A stretch of 18,757 bases of DNA from Ardenticatenaceae bacterium (GTDB lineage Bacteria > Chloroflexota > Anaerolineae > Promineifilales > Promineifilaceae): positions 1 through 18,757 of the forward strand of contig JACKCD010000078.1 in assembly GCA_020634215.1 (NCBI GenBank), given 5' to 3'. The notes under the pieces were generated by a model. The model was not told where the DNA came from, ran no database searches, and was given only the letters and a program-made list of their open reading frames with translations. Made by a program: the position numbers and the translations under genes. Numbering within the stretch: the stretch's first letter is position 1; each line of letters begins with the position of its first letter. This document shows positions 1 to 6,444 of the stretch, one piece after another.

Positions 1-786
1 GCTATCACAACAAAACAAACCCACCAATCGCTACAGCGTGCTGTGGCAATCATGCGTGTTTTTAGCGAAGAACACCCAACGCTTAGCGTTGGTGAAATCA
101 GCGAACGGTTGGAGCTGCACAAAAGCACCGTCTCCCGCATTCTGGTCGCTTTACGGGAAGAAGAACTGGTTGAGCTAGACCCGGATACCGGACGTTACCG
201 GCTCGGCGTAGGGCTGGTTACCCTGGCTGGGGTTGCTTTGGGGCAAATTACGGTGCGCGGCACGGCTTATCGCCTCATGGAACAGTTGGCACAGCAGACG
301 CAAGAAACTTGTTCGCTGTGGGTGCTGCGAGAAAACAACAGCGTTTGTGTAGCCCACATTCCCGCGCCGCAATCAATCCGCTATGTGGTGTGGACGGGGC
401 GGCGGGTGCCGCTGACGGCCACGGCCAGCGGCAAGGTGCTGCTGGCAGGGCTGGCACCGCATCAACGACGCGCTCTTTTGCAACTGTCTTTACCAGCACG
501 CACACCCCACACCATCACGGGGCTGGATGAATTAGAAGCGGTGGTAGCACAAACGGCCGTTTCCGGCCATGCCCTGGAAATAGACGAATTTGAAACCGGC
601 ACCTCCGCCATCGCTGTCCCCATTTTTAACCACACCGGGCACGTAGCCGCCGCCCTCAGCATTGCTGGGCCAACCTATCGGCTCCATCAGGCACAGCTCA
701 CCGCCCTGGCTTCTCCCCTGCAAACCCAGGCTTTTGCCATCTCAAGCCGGCTTGGGTTTGGTGGTAACTATCCTTTTACTGGCTAA
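1..786 (+). CDS. IclR-family transcriptional regulator (5' end outside window)
   Basis: A one-component DNA-binding regulator. The N-terminal winged helix-turn-helix is visible (LSVGEISERLELHKSTVSRI, then the wing LDPDTGRYRLG), followed by the IclR effector-binding domain (ETCSLWVLRENNSVCVAHI, then RVPLTATASGKVLLAG). The first possible start in the window is a GTG at 43. However, the frame is open back to base 1 and reads QSLQRA just before it, which matches the usual family opening of the form SLxRAL-I. The true start is therefore probably upstream of the window and the gene is partial. The effector is unknown. IclR proteins usually control adjacent catabolic or transport genes, so the two downstream genes (908-2337) are plausible targets, but I saw no operator. 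A copy of the AACGGCCGTT palindrome (552-561) is read as TAV. A hairpin begins at the stop codon. Confidence 0.92.
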   Translation, partial: AITTKQTHQSLQRAVAIMRVFSEEHPTLSVGEISERLELHKSTVSRILVALREEELVELDPDTGRYRLGVGLVTLAGVALGQITVRGTAYRLMEQLAQQTQETCSLWVLRENNSVCVAHIPAPQSIRYVVWTGRRVPLTATASGKVLLAGLAPHQRRALLQLSLPARTPHTITGLDELEAVVAQTAVSGHALEIDEFETGTSAIAVPIFNHTGHVAAALSIAGPTYRLHQAQLTALASPLQTQAFAISSRLGFGGNYPFTG

Positions 787-818
787 GGCACCCGGCACTT
801 CCAATGTGCCAGGCACCT
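786..818. repeat. Imperfect intergenic hairpin after the IclR gene
   Basis: Arms 786-798 (AGGCACCCGGCAC) and 806-818 (GTGCCAGGCACCT) pair at 10 of 13 positions around a 7-base loop. The left arm starts on the last base of the IclR stop codon. No T-run follows, so it is not a classic intrinsic terminator. It could be a dispersed palindromic repeat or a 3'-end stabilising hairpin. Confidence 0.5.
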
Positions 819-840
819 CTGACAATCACACAAAAGCTAA

Positions 841-889
841 TAGTTGCTAGTTGCCGGTGGTTGATACCAGCAGCTAACCACCAGCAACC
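841..889. repeat. Heptad-phased palindromic repeat upstream of the 908 gene
   Basis: The sequence divides into seven-base units: TAGTTGC, TAGTTGC, CGGTGGT, TGATACC, AGCAGCT, AACCACC, AGCAACC. The second half is an inverted copy of the first. Arms 850-864 and 874-888 pair at 12 or 13 of 15 positions around a 9-base loop. The element ends just before the Shine-Dalgarno sequence of the next gene. It is the same style of element as those at 2338-2405, 3312-3364, 7741-7775, 16769-16814 and 17429-17497. Confidence 0.6.
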
Positions 890-907
890 ATTCACGAGGA
901 GAAGAGG

Positions 908-1540
908 ATGAAGAACCCCACTGTACATTTGGATATGGCAGACGTGGTGGTAGAACGGCCGTTTACCCACTCCGACCATGTCTGTCTCGACCGCGCCGCC
1001 GTTTGTCGGCTCATTGACGAACTGTGCTGGAAGCTGGAAACGCTGCCCCCCACAGCCGCTGAAAGCATTACCACCTACTTTCCCCACAGCACCAAATGGC
1101 AAAAACGGTTGGTTATCCCCAACCCATCCCGCCTGATGACCCCCAAGCCATTGGCGATTGTTGGCTTCTTCGGCTGCGTTCGTCGCACTATCTCGCCGTC
1201 CATCAAGCAACAAATTGCCGAAGGCGACAAACAGCTTCTGGACAACTTCGCTCATTTTCCCGCCGTTTTAGCCTACAGTTCCCGTATGCTGCCCGATGAA
1301 CTAAACTTTGCTAATCTGGTGGTGCTGAACAGTGAAGATGCCATCATGAAGTGGCGTGACTATCCGCCCCACCCGTATCTTACCGATGTTGTTTCGCCCG
1401 ATTTTTATGAATATGTGCGGATTTATAACGGCCGTTTACCCAGCGGTGGCCTGCAAAACAGCAGCTTGCTGCAATTTATGCGCGTCAAATATTGGGACTA
1501 CCGCGTTAGTCCCACCTGGCACGCCGTGCGGCGATTGTAG
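908..1540 (+). CDS. Conserved-looking hypothetical protein, possibly ferredoxin-fold (Dabb/ABM-like)
   Basis: I do not recognise this 210-residue protein. It has no signal peptide and no membrane segment, so it is probably cytoplasmic. The middle and C-terminal part (about residues 80-185) has an alternating strand-helix pattern. A stretch reading NLVVLNSEDAIMKWR, then PPHPYL and SPDFYEYVRIYNGRLP, loosely resembles small alpha/beta-barrel monooxygenase or stress-responsive (Dabb-type) domains, with the W-R and H positions such folds often keep. That is an impression, not an assignment. The start is well supported: ATG at 908 is preceded by a purine-rich GAGGAGAAGAGG. Its stop lies 8 bases before the GTG of the PhnD-like gene, so the two are probably co-transcribed and functionally linked. 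Palindrome copies at 954 (read RPF) and 1428 (read NGR) lie inside it. Confidence 0.75.
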   Translation: MKNPTVHLDMADVVVERPFTHSDHVCLDRAAVCRLIDELCWKLETLPPTAAESITTYFPHSTKWQKRLVIPNPSRLMTPKPLAIVGFFGCVRRTISPSIKQQIAEGDKQLLDNFAHFPAVLAYSSRMLPDELNFANLVVLNSEDAIMKWRDYPPHPYLTDVVSPDFYEYVRIYNGRLPSGGLQNSSLLQFMRVKYWDYRVSPTWHAVRRL

Positions 1541-1548
1541 GCATAACC

Positions 1549-2337
1549 GTGACTGATCCTCTCCACATCACCTCCTGCCTGGCCGAAGTGACCGACGGGC
1601 TGTGCCAACGGCTAGCACAGCGGCTCAATGCGGCACTGGGCAGCGACATCCATTTTTTGGGCGGCAGTTGGCCGGAACGCGAAGCCGCGCTTGAACAGCA
1701 AACTGCCCAGCTTGCGCTGGTCTGTGGGCTGCTCCATGTCTTCAAGGGGCAGCAGCCTAGCTGGGCGTTTGAACCCATTGTGGCTCCCGTCATGTACCCT
1801 GCCCGCTATGGCAACCAGCCCGTTTATTTTGCCGATGTCGTTGTTCACCAGGACAGTCCGTACCAAACGCTGGATGATCTGGCCGGAAGCCGCTGGGCCT
1901 ACAACGAGCCAGCTTCTTTTTCCGGCCACCACATGATGCTGCTGTGGCTGGCGCAAACGGGCAAGCCGGCCGACTTTTTCCGACAGCGCCTTCAATCGGG
2001 TGCCCATTCCCGTTCGCTGCTGATGGTGGCCGAGGGGGCGGCCGACTGCGCCGCCATTGATAGCACAGTGCTGGATATGGAGGCGGTGCGGCAGCCGGAG
2101 CGGAAACGGCCGTTACGCACCATTGGCTCACTTGGCCCCTACCCGATGCCCCCGCTGGTTATATCCCGCCGTTTGCCCGAAGCTACTTGCCGCGCCATGC
2201 AGCAGCAGTTCGCCACGCTGCACGAAGATGAGGCGGGGCGGACACTGCTGGCCGAATGGGGAATTGCGCGATTAACGGCCGTTTCCGAGACCACCTACGA
2301 CCCCATCCGCCAACTGCCTATCAATATGACACCGTGA
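1549..2337 (+). CDS. PhnD-like phosphate/phosphonate-type solute-binding protein without signal peptide
   Basis: A 262-residue protein with the type II periplasmic-binding fold of the PhnD/phosphonate-binding family. Visible features are an N-terminal strand ITSCLAEVTDGL, a central LALVCGLLHVF where the family reads out the bound-state hinge, the DVVVHQDSPYQTLDDLAG segment, and WAYNEPASFSGHHMM, which matches the conserved S-x-SG ligand loop. Family members usually carry a secretion signal and work with an ABC permease and ATPase. This one starts directly in the fold (GTG at 1549, no hydrophobic leader) and no transporter genes are nearby. It may be a cytoplasmic ligand sensor or a thiamine-precursor-type binding domain rather than a transport component. 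It sits 8 bases after the previous gene. AACGGCCGTT occurs at 2105 (RPL) and 2274 (TAV). Confidence 0.8.
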   Translation: MTDPLHITSCLAEVTDGLCQRLAQRLNAALGSDIHFLGGSWPEREAALEQQTAQLALVCGLLHVFKGQQPSWAFEPIVAPVMYPARYGNQPVYFADVVVHQDSPYQTLDDLAGSRWAYNEPASFSGHHMMLLWLAQTGKPADFFRQRLQSGAHSRSLLMVAEGAADCAAIDSTVLDMEAVRQPERKRPLRTIGSLGPYPMPPLVISRRLPEATCRAMQQQFATLHEDEAGRTLLAEWGIARLTAVSETTYDPIRQLPINMTP

Positions 2338-2410
2338 GAGAAAGCAGAGGGAAAGGTGAGCGGAAGAGCAGGGAGGAATTCTCCTCTGCCTTCCGCCCCT
2401 GCTACTTTCC
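2338..2410. repeat. Purine-rich heptad-style palindrome
   Basis: Directly after the PhnD-like gene, a GA-rich left half (AGAGCAGGGAGG) is followed by its approximate inverse (CTCCTCTGCCTTCCGC). The outer stem GCGGAAG (2360-2366) pairs with CTTCCGC (2390-2396), with GAATTC near the centre. Units of about seven bases recur. It could act as a 3' hairpin, but no T-run follows. Confidence 0.5.
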
Positions 2411-2651
2411 TGCCAAATAACGCCCCCAGGTCATGACATTCGACACTTCTAAAAAAGTCCCCGAACCCTTATCCTAACTATAGAAACAAGTATTCTTGCT
2501 TTTCATACCGCCAAGGACAAATGACGAACGGGCAGCCGTTCAGACAACTTCCATCTTCCGCCCTTCGTCTACCATGACGGAGCAAATTTATAAAAATGTA
2601 GCCGGGCTTTCGCTGGTCAAGCAACTAAGGCTCGCTCTGCGGCGCAACAAA

Positions 2652-2669
2652 CGAGGATTGGAATCCTCG
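2652..2669. repeat. Short perfect palindrome CGAGGATT-GG-AATCCTCG
   Basis: Two perfect 8-base arms are separated by GG. The tight centre means any hairpin would open its innermost pairs. It may be a protein-binding inverted repeat or a dispersed repetitive palindrome. Only this one copy is seen in the window. Confidence 0.5.
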
Positions 2670-2693
2670 GCTACTATTTACCCAGGAGACACC

Positions 2694-2783
2694 ATGAGCA
2701 ATGGTACGCCACGACGAATGAAAAGCAGTAGTTTCACAAATTTCATCCGCCTGCGTCCGTGTTTGCCCGTGTCCCATTTTTGA
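2694..2783 (+). CDS. Possible small ORF (29 codons) leading into the first usp gene
   Basis: The ATG at 2694 is preceded at normal distance by AGGAG (2684-2688). The frame ends in TGA at 2781-2783, and that stop is fused to the Shine-Dalgarno sequence of the next gene (TGAAGGAG). This is the geometry of a leader peptide coupled to downstream translation. The peptide (MSNGTPRRMKSSS, then FIRLRPCLP) has no recognisable domain. The underlying DNA looks partly repeat-derived, so it may well be chance. Confidence 0.2.
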   Translation: MSNGTPRRMKSSSFTNFIRLRPCLPVSHF

Positions 2784-2795
2784 AGGAGTTGCAAA

Positions 2796-3308
2796 ATGTT
2801 CAAGCGTATCCTTGTTCCACTTGATGGTTCCCACTTTGCCGAAATGGCATTGCCCTATGCCCGCGTTCTTAGCGAAAAATTTAATGCCAAGCTCACGCTG
2901 GCCTGCGTGGTTGAAACGCCCATTATTTTTGGCGATGAATTTGTTGCCACGGCCAACCTGCAGGCGGCAGCGCGGGAAACGGCTCTAGCTGAAACCCATG
3001 CCTATCTAATGAGCAAACAGGGTGAAATGCGGCAGCTTGGCTATGACGTTGATTTCAAGCTGGTTGAAGGGCGGTTGGTTGCCGAACAGATCATTGAGTT
3101 GGCTGAACTGGTTGCGGCCGATGTCATTGTGATGAGTACTCATGGCCGTTCAGGCATTGGTCGCTGGCTGCTGGGCAGCGTGGCCGACAAGGTGCTGCGG
3201 CAGGCCAACGTGCCTGTGCTGCTCATTCGCGCCCAGGAAGAACAGGAGCCGCTGACCTGGCGCACTGAACAGCCTGTAGACGAACCGGTGCCCGAACCGG
3301 CGGTTTGA
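2796..3308 (+). CDS. Universal stress protein (UspA family)
   Basis: A single-domain 170-residue Usp protein of alpha/beta Rossmann-like fold, cytoplasmic, usually dimeric. The N-terminal strand FKRILVPLDGS carries the conserved Asp of the nucleotide site. The C-terminal signature STHGRSGIGRWLLGSVADKV matches the ATP-binding pattern G-2x-G-9x-G(S/T), except that the first Gly is Ser, as in many bacterial members. The end strand VPVLLIR completes the fold. The last 20 or so residues (EEQEPLTWRTEQPVDEPVPE) are an acidic, proline-rich tail beyond the usual domain. The start is firm: ATG with AAGGAG upstream. It lies just ahead of a second usp gene, with a 69-base spacer carrying a palindrome, so the pair are likely co-transcribed paralogues. 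Confidence 0.93.
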   Translation: MFKRILVPLDGSHFAEMALPYARVLSEKFNAKLTLACVVETPIIFGDEFVATANLQAAARETALAETHAYLMSKQGEMRQLGYDVDFKLVEGRLVAEQIIELAELVAADVIVMSTHGRSGIGRWLLGSVADKVLRQANVPVLLIRAQEEQEPLTWRTEQPVDEPVPEPAV

Positions 3309-3311
3309 TTG

Positions 3312-3364
3312 GGAAGCGGGGAAGCAGAGGAGCAGGGGAAACTCCTCCTTTGCCCCCTGCTTCC
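3312..3364. repeat. Heptad-style palindrome between the two usp genes
   Basis: GAAGCAG (3321-3327) pairs with CTGCTTC (3357-3363). An alternative outer stem is GGAAGC (3312-3317) with GCTTCC (3359-3364), and an inner stem is GAGGAG with CTCCTC (3342-3347). It is purine-rich on the left and pyrimidine-rich on the right, like the element at 2338-2410. A structure here could adjust relative expression of the two genes. Confidence 0.5.
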
Positions 3365-3377
3365 TATTGAGGTTGAC

Positions 3378-3923
3378 ATGTTTAAAGAACTGCTTGTCCC
3401 ATTAGATGGGTCTGTTTTGGCAGAAAAGGTGTTGCCCTTGGCGCAGGAATTGGCTGCCAAATTTGACAGCCACGTGACGCTGCTGCGGGTGGTTGAACCG
3501 ATCTTTTTGCCTACCACGGGCAACGATGCGCTGAATACGCGGTTTGTGGTAAGCATGATGGAGGAAAGTGCCATTCAGACGCGGGAGTATTTGGCGAGGT
3601 TGGAGGCGGATATGGCGGACAAAACGGCCGTTTCTACCATCACCCGCGAAGGTAGCCCTGCCGCCGAGACCATCCTCGACGTAGCTGAGGAAGTTGGTGC
3701 CGACACCATCATCATGAGCACCCACGGTCGTGGCGGTCTCAGCCGCCTGGTTTATGGCAGCGTTGCCAGCAAATTGCTTAGCCAAAGCCCCGTCCCCATC
3801 TTCCTTGTTCGCGCCGAAGAAGAGCTAGATCTCACCCTGCCCGCCATTCAAGACCTGGAGGGCATTCGCACCAGTGAAGGCCGTATTCATAACGCGGAAA
3901 CGATTGGACAGTTGTTGAAGTAG
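3378..3923 (+). CDS. Universal stress protein (UspA family), second copy
   Basis: A 181-residue Usp paralogue of the preceding gene. The N-terminus MFKELLVPLDGSVLAEKVLP and the C-terminal nucleotide-binding signature STHGRGGLSRLVYGSVASKL are clear, again with Ser in place of the first Gly. The frame is open further upstream (GTG at 3309), but that extension runs through the intergenic palindrome. The ATG at 3378 aligns with the family start and has GAGG upstream, so I choose it. The C-terminal extension of about 35 residues (EEELDLTLPAIQDLEGI) is not part of the core fold. A strong terminator follows. The pair faces an Hsp20 gene, which suggests a small stress-response cluster. One AACGGCCGTT (3623) is read as TAV. 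Confidence 0.92.
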   Translation: MFKELLVPLDGSVLAEKVLPLAQELAAKFDSHVTLLRVVEPIFLPTTGNDALNTRFVVSMMEESAIQTREYLARLEADMADKTAVSTITREGSPAAETILDVAEEVGADTIIMSTHGRGGLSRLVYGSVASKLLSQSPVPIFLVRAEEELDLTLPAIQDLEGIRTSEGRIHNAETIGQLLK

Positions 3924-3940
3924 GGTGGCGCATAAGATAC

Positions 3941-3980
3941 AAAAAAGCCCCCGTCTGGTTCACCAGACGGGGGCTTTTTT
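3941..3980. terminator. Perfect bidirectional intrinsic terminator
   Basis: An 18-base perfect stem, 3941-3958 with 3963-3980, closes on the tetraloop TTCA. The G/C-rich core (GCCCCCGTCTGG) is flanked by six A on the left and six T on the right, so it works in both directions. It ends both the usp pair on the plus strand and the convergent Hsp20 gene on the minus strand. Confidence 0.95.
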
Positions 3981-3998
3981 CGTGAGGCACCACGGCCG

Positions 3999-4490
3999 TT
4001 AGGCAGCAATTGGGATTTTCTTGACTTCGGTGACAGCTTCGGGCAGCTTGGGCAGCATGACCTTTAGCACGCCGTTTTCAAAGTTGGCCTCTACTTTGTC
4101 CATGTCTACCAGGTCGGCCGGCAATGGAATTGTCCGCATAAAGGAACCATAGCTCCGCTCCATGCGGTAATAGTTATCCTTTTCCTCTTTCTTTTCCATG
4201 TCCTTTTTGCCGCTCAGGGTCAACATATTCTGCTTCAGCGTCACTTCCACGTCTTCGGCACTCATGCCGGGTAGTTCGGCGGTAATTTCAACGGCTTTAT
4301 CGGTTTCTTTGATGTCTACAAACGGGTTAAACGGCCGTTCTCCCCGTCCCGGAAACTCGCCCCGCCAGAGCAGTGGAAACTCAAAGTTGGGGTCAAACTC
4401 ATCAAACATCCGGTCAATCTCGCGCCGCAAACTCAACAGCGGGCTTTCATGCCCATTTTCCTCCCGCCAGGGAGCTAATTTGAATTTCAT
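3999..4490 (-). CDS. Small heat shock protein, Hsp20/alpha-crystallin family
   Basis: An ATP-independent holdase that binds unfolding proteins and forms oligomers. The 163-residue protein has a variable N-terminus (MKFKLAPWREENG, then REIDRMFDEFDP). The alpha-crystallin domain runs from about residue 55 (NPFVDIKETDKAVEITAELP) and includes the A-x-x-x-n-GVL signature as FENGVLKVMLPK. A C-terminal IPI (residues 159-161) matches the I-x-I oligomerisation motif. The start is supported by GGAGG (complement of 4500-4504), nine bases upstream of the ATG. No CIRCE-type inverted repeat was seen upstream. The stop codon overlaps a 9/10 version of the palindrome (cACGGCCGTT, 3991-4000), and an exact copy at 4330 is read RPF. 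Confidence 0.95.
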   Translation of the reverse strand: MKFKLAPWREENGHESPLLSLRREIDRMFDEFDPNFEFPLLWRGEFPGRGERPFNPFVDIKETDKAVEITAELPGMSAEDVEVTLKQNMLTLSGKKDMEKKEEKDNYYRMERSYGSFMRTIPLPADLVDMDKVEANFENGVLKVMLPKLPEAVTEVKKIPIAA

Positions 4491-4811
4491 GGCAACAAAC
4501 CTCCATTTTGGCAGACGACCATCCAGGTCACCTACCCTAAAAGCTTGCTTACCATTTCACGCTACACCAAAACGGCCGTTTTCGATAGTGACAAACCTCA
4601 CCTACTCCGCCGCCAAACATCACCACACTACCTTCCCGCTTCCACAATCGCAAATTCCTCCTTCGTCAGCCTATCCTGTATAATGAACCCCAGAAACCAG
4701 ACCACAAGCTAAGAGTTTATTTTTCAAACAGGCTTTAAGGTGTGATGGCTTGAATTATTGAGAGATTAGGGGCTGAGAGAGCAGCACGTCTCCCAATCTC
4801 TTTCTTAACTT
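4491..4811. other. Divergent promoter region between hsp20 and hutH
   Basis: A 321-base spacer between divergent genes. It holds one AACGGCCGTT copy (4571-4580) inside a longer AAAACGGCCGTTTT palindrome, a TATAAT-like box at 4679-4684 reading toward hutH, and an imperfect hairpin at 4761-4801 (AGAGATTAGG with CCAATCTCT) just before the hutH start. No strong heat-shock operator was recognised for hsp20. Confidence 0.5.
4679..4684 (+). promoter_or_regulatory. Candidate -10 box for hutH
   Basis: A perfect TATAAT preceded by TG lies 127 bases upstream of the hutH ATG. The -35 position holds only a weak match (TTCCTC region, 4655-4660), so this is a candidate only. Confidence 0.3.
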
Positions 4812-6350
4812 ATGATTACAGTTAGCGGACAGGATTTACAGGTTGATGATGTTGTTGTGGTGGCAAACGGCCGTTCCGTGGTACTAGATCAGGCGGCAAT
4901 TCCCAGGATGGCAAGGTCGAGAACGGCCGTTAATCAACTCGTCGCCCAAGGCAAAATCGCTTACGGTATCACCACCGGCTTTGGCCGGTTTAAGGACAAA
5001 CTCATTTCGCCCGACCAGGTGAAAGAGCTACAGCTTAATTTGGTTCGCAGCCACGCCGTGGGCGTGGGCCCCCTGCTTGACGAGCGCACCGTCCGTGCTA
5101 TGCTGCTCGTTCGCGCCAACACCTTGGCGATGGGCTACAGCGGCGTGCGGCCAGAAGTGGTGCAACTGCTGCTCGACATGCTTAATGCTGGGGTTCACCC
5201 CGACATTCCGGCGCAGGGGTCGCTAGGTGCCAGCGGCGATTTGGCTCCGCTGGCGCATTTGGCGCTGGTGCTGATTGGCGAAGGGACGGCGCGGCTAAAT
5301 GGGGAGCGACTGACTGGCGGAGAAGCATTGGCACAGGTGGGTTTGCAGCCAGTAGAGCTACAGGCCAAAGAGGGGCTGGCACTGCTCAATGGCACTACGT
5401 TTATGGTGGGGCTGGGGGCACTGTTGGTACGGCGGGGGATCAATTTGGCGTTGTCGGCCGATATGGCAGCCTGTATGACCCTGGAAGCGTTAAAGGGTAC
5501 GGACCGCGCCTTTGATGCACGGGTTCATGCTGTGCGCCCACATCCACGCCAGATTGACTGCGCCGCCTTTTTACGCAAACTGCTGGCAGGTAGCGAGATG
5601 CTGCGAACCGATGACCCCAACAATGTCCAAGACCCGTACACGCTGCGCTGCGTGCCGCAGGTGCATGGGGCGGTACGGGATGCGGTAGCATATGCCAAGT
5701 GGGTAATTGATATTGAGCTAAATTCGGCCAACGACAACCCGCTGATTTTTGTGGATGAGGCAACGGGACAGATTGATGTGGTGTCGGCGGGGAACTTCCA
5801 CGGGGAGCCAATTGCGCTGGCAATGGATTACATGAAGCTGGGCGTGACCGACATGGGCAATATGAGCGAGCGGCGGATTGCGCGGCTGGTGGATGCCGAC
5901 AGCAACGGTGGGGTACTGCCGATGTTTTTGACGGAGAACGGCGGCTTGCAAAGTGGGCTGATGATGGCGCAATATACGGCGGCGGCATTAGCCTCAGAAA
6001 ACAAGGTGCTGGCGCACCCAGCCAGTGCGGATTCGGTGCCGAGCAGTGCCAATATTGAGGATCATGTGAGTATGGGGGCAACGGCCGTTCGTCACACCGA
6101 AAAAGTGCTAGAACATGTGGAAACGATTGTCGCCATTGAGATGCTGGCGGCGGCACAGGGAATTGATTTGCGCTGGCGGCGGGAGGGTGAACGGCCGTTG
6201 GGGAAAGGAACGGCCGTTGCTTACCAGCTCATCCGCGAAAAGGTCCCGTTTCTCAGCGACGACACCGTGCTTGCTACCCACATCGAAGCCGTGCGCCAGC
6301 TCGTTGCTTCTGGCACCATTAAGCGAGCCGTGGAAGCGGCGATTGAGTAA
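4812..6350 (+). CDS. hutH: Histidine ammonia-lyase
   Basis: Removes ammonia from L-histidine to give urocanate, the first step of histidine breakdown. The 512-residue length is normal for the family. The triad Ala140-Ser141-Gly142 (GSLGASGDLAPLAHL), which cyclises to the MIO electrophile, is intact, as are the Tyr loop YGITTGFG (51-58), the SHAVGVG loop (80-86) and the distal DSVPSSANIEDHVSMG with its conserved Glu. The Ser-His in the selectivity loop fits histidine better than phenylalanine or tyrosine, but a related aromatic ammonia-lyase cannot be fully excluded. No hutU, hutI or hutG is in view, and a P450 follows. The Shine-Dalgarno sequence before the ATG is weak. Five AACGGCCGTT copies (4866, 4922, 6080, 6190, 6209) fall in the gene, in three phases. 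Confidence 0.93.
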   Translation: MITVSGQDLQVDDVVVVANGRSVVLDQAAIPRMARSRTAVNQLVAQGKIAYGITTGFGRFKDKLISPDQVKELQLNLVRSHAVGVGPLLDERTVRAMLLVRANTLAMGYSGVRPEVVQLLLDMLNAGVHPDIPAQGSLGASGDLAPLAHLALVLIGEGTARLNGERLTGGEALAQVGLQPVELQAKEGLALLNGTTFMVGLGALLVRRGINLALSADMAACMTLEALKGTDRAFDARVHAVRPHPRQIDCAAFLRKLLAGSEMLRTDDPNNVQDPYTLRCVPQVHGAVRDAVAYAKWVIDIELNSANDNPLIFVDEATGQIDVVSAGNFHGEPIALAMDYMKLGVTDMGNMSERRIARLVDADSNGGVLPMFLTENGGLQSGLMMAQYTAAALASENKVLAHPASADSVPSSANIEDHVSMGATAVRHTEKVLEHVETIVAIEMLAAAQGIDLRWRREGERPLGKGTAVAYQLIREKVPFLSDDTVLATHIEAVRQLVASGTIKRAVEAAIE

Positions 6351-6360
6351 AGGGAATGGA

Positions 6361-6416
6361 ACGCAGATTGACCTGATTTACCTGATAAAAATCAGTTGAA
6401 TCAGGTAAATCTGCGT
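6361..6416. repeat. Dispersed palindromic repeat, copy A
   Basis: Arms 6361-6378 (ACGCAGATTGACCTGATT) and 6399-6416 pair at 17 of 18 positions around a 20-base centre. A second copy with the same outer sequence (AAATCTGCGTCCTATT) lies at 17506-17579, also in a spacer. Here it fills the gap between hutH and the P450 gene and ends just before the P450 ribosome-binding site. Two copies in one window and the palindromic build point to a REP or MITE-like family. Confidence 0.75.
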
Positions 6417-6444
6417 CCTATTCTTCCCGAAGAAGGAGAGAGGA

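Larger units (their letters stand above)
2411..2795. other. Spacer upstream of the stress-protein pair
   Basis: About 385 bases with no convincing protein gene. It contains the short palindrome CGAGGATT-GG-AATCCTCG at 2652-2669 and a possible 29-codon reading frame at 2694-2783. The stretch at about 2730-2778 looks like the sort of dispersed repeat that also sits before the P450 gene, meaning a CCGC/GCGTCC-rich tract just before a Shine-Dalgarno sequence. The promoter of the stress genes must lie here. I see A/T-rich candidates such as TATAAA near 2590 but no convincing -35 partner. Confidence 0.5.

Noticed and set aside
2496..2693. Upstream extension of the small ORF ending at 2783 to a 95-codon gene
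   Set aside because: No ribosome-binding site at 2496, no recognisable protein pattern, and the frame crosses palindromic spacer DNA.
3309..3377. N-terminal extension of the second universal stress protein from GTG 3309
   Set aside because: It would translate the intergenic palindrome; the ATG at 3378 aligns with the family N-terminus and has GAGG upstream.
4491..4600. CIRCE-type (TTAGCACTC-N9-GAGTGCTAA) operator upstream of hsp20
   Set aside because: No such inverted repeat is present; only the AACGGCCGTT palindrome was found in this region.
5440..6156. Long minus-strand open frame (238 codons) opposite hutH
   Set aside because: Proline/serine/arginine-rich shadow translation opposite a strongly supported enzyme gene; no start signal or domain.
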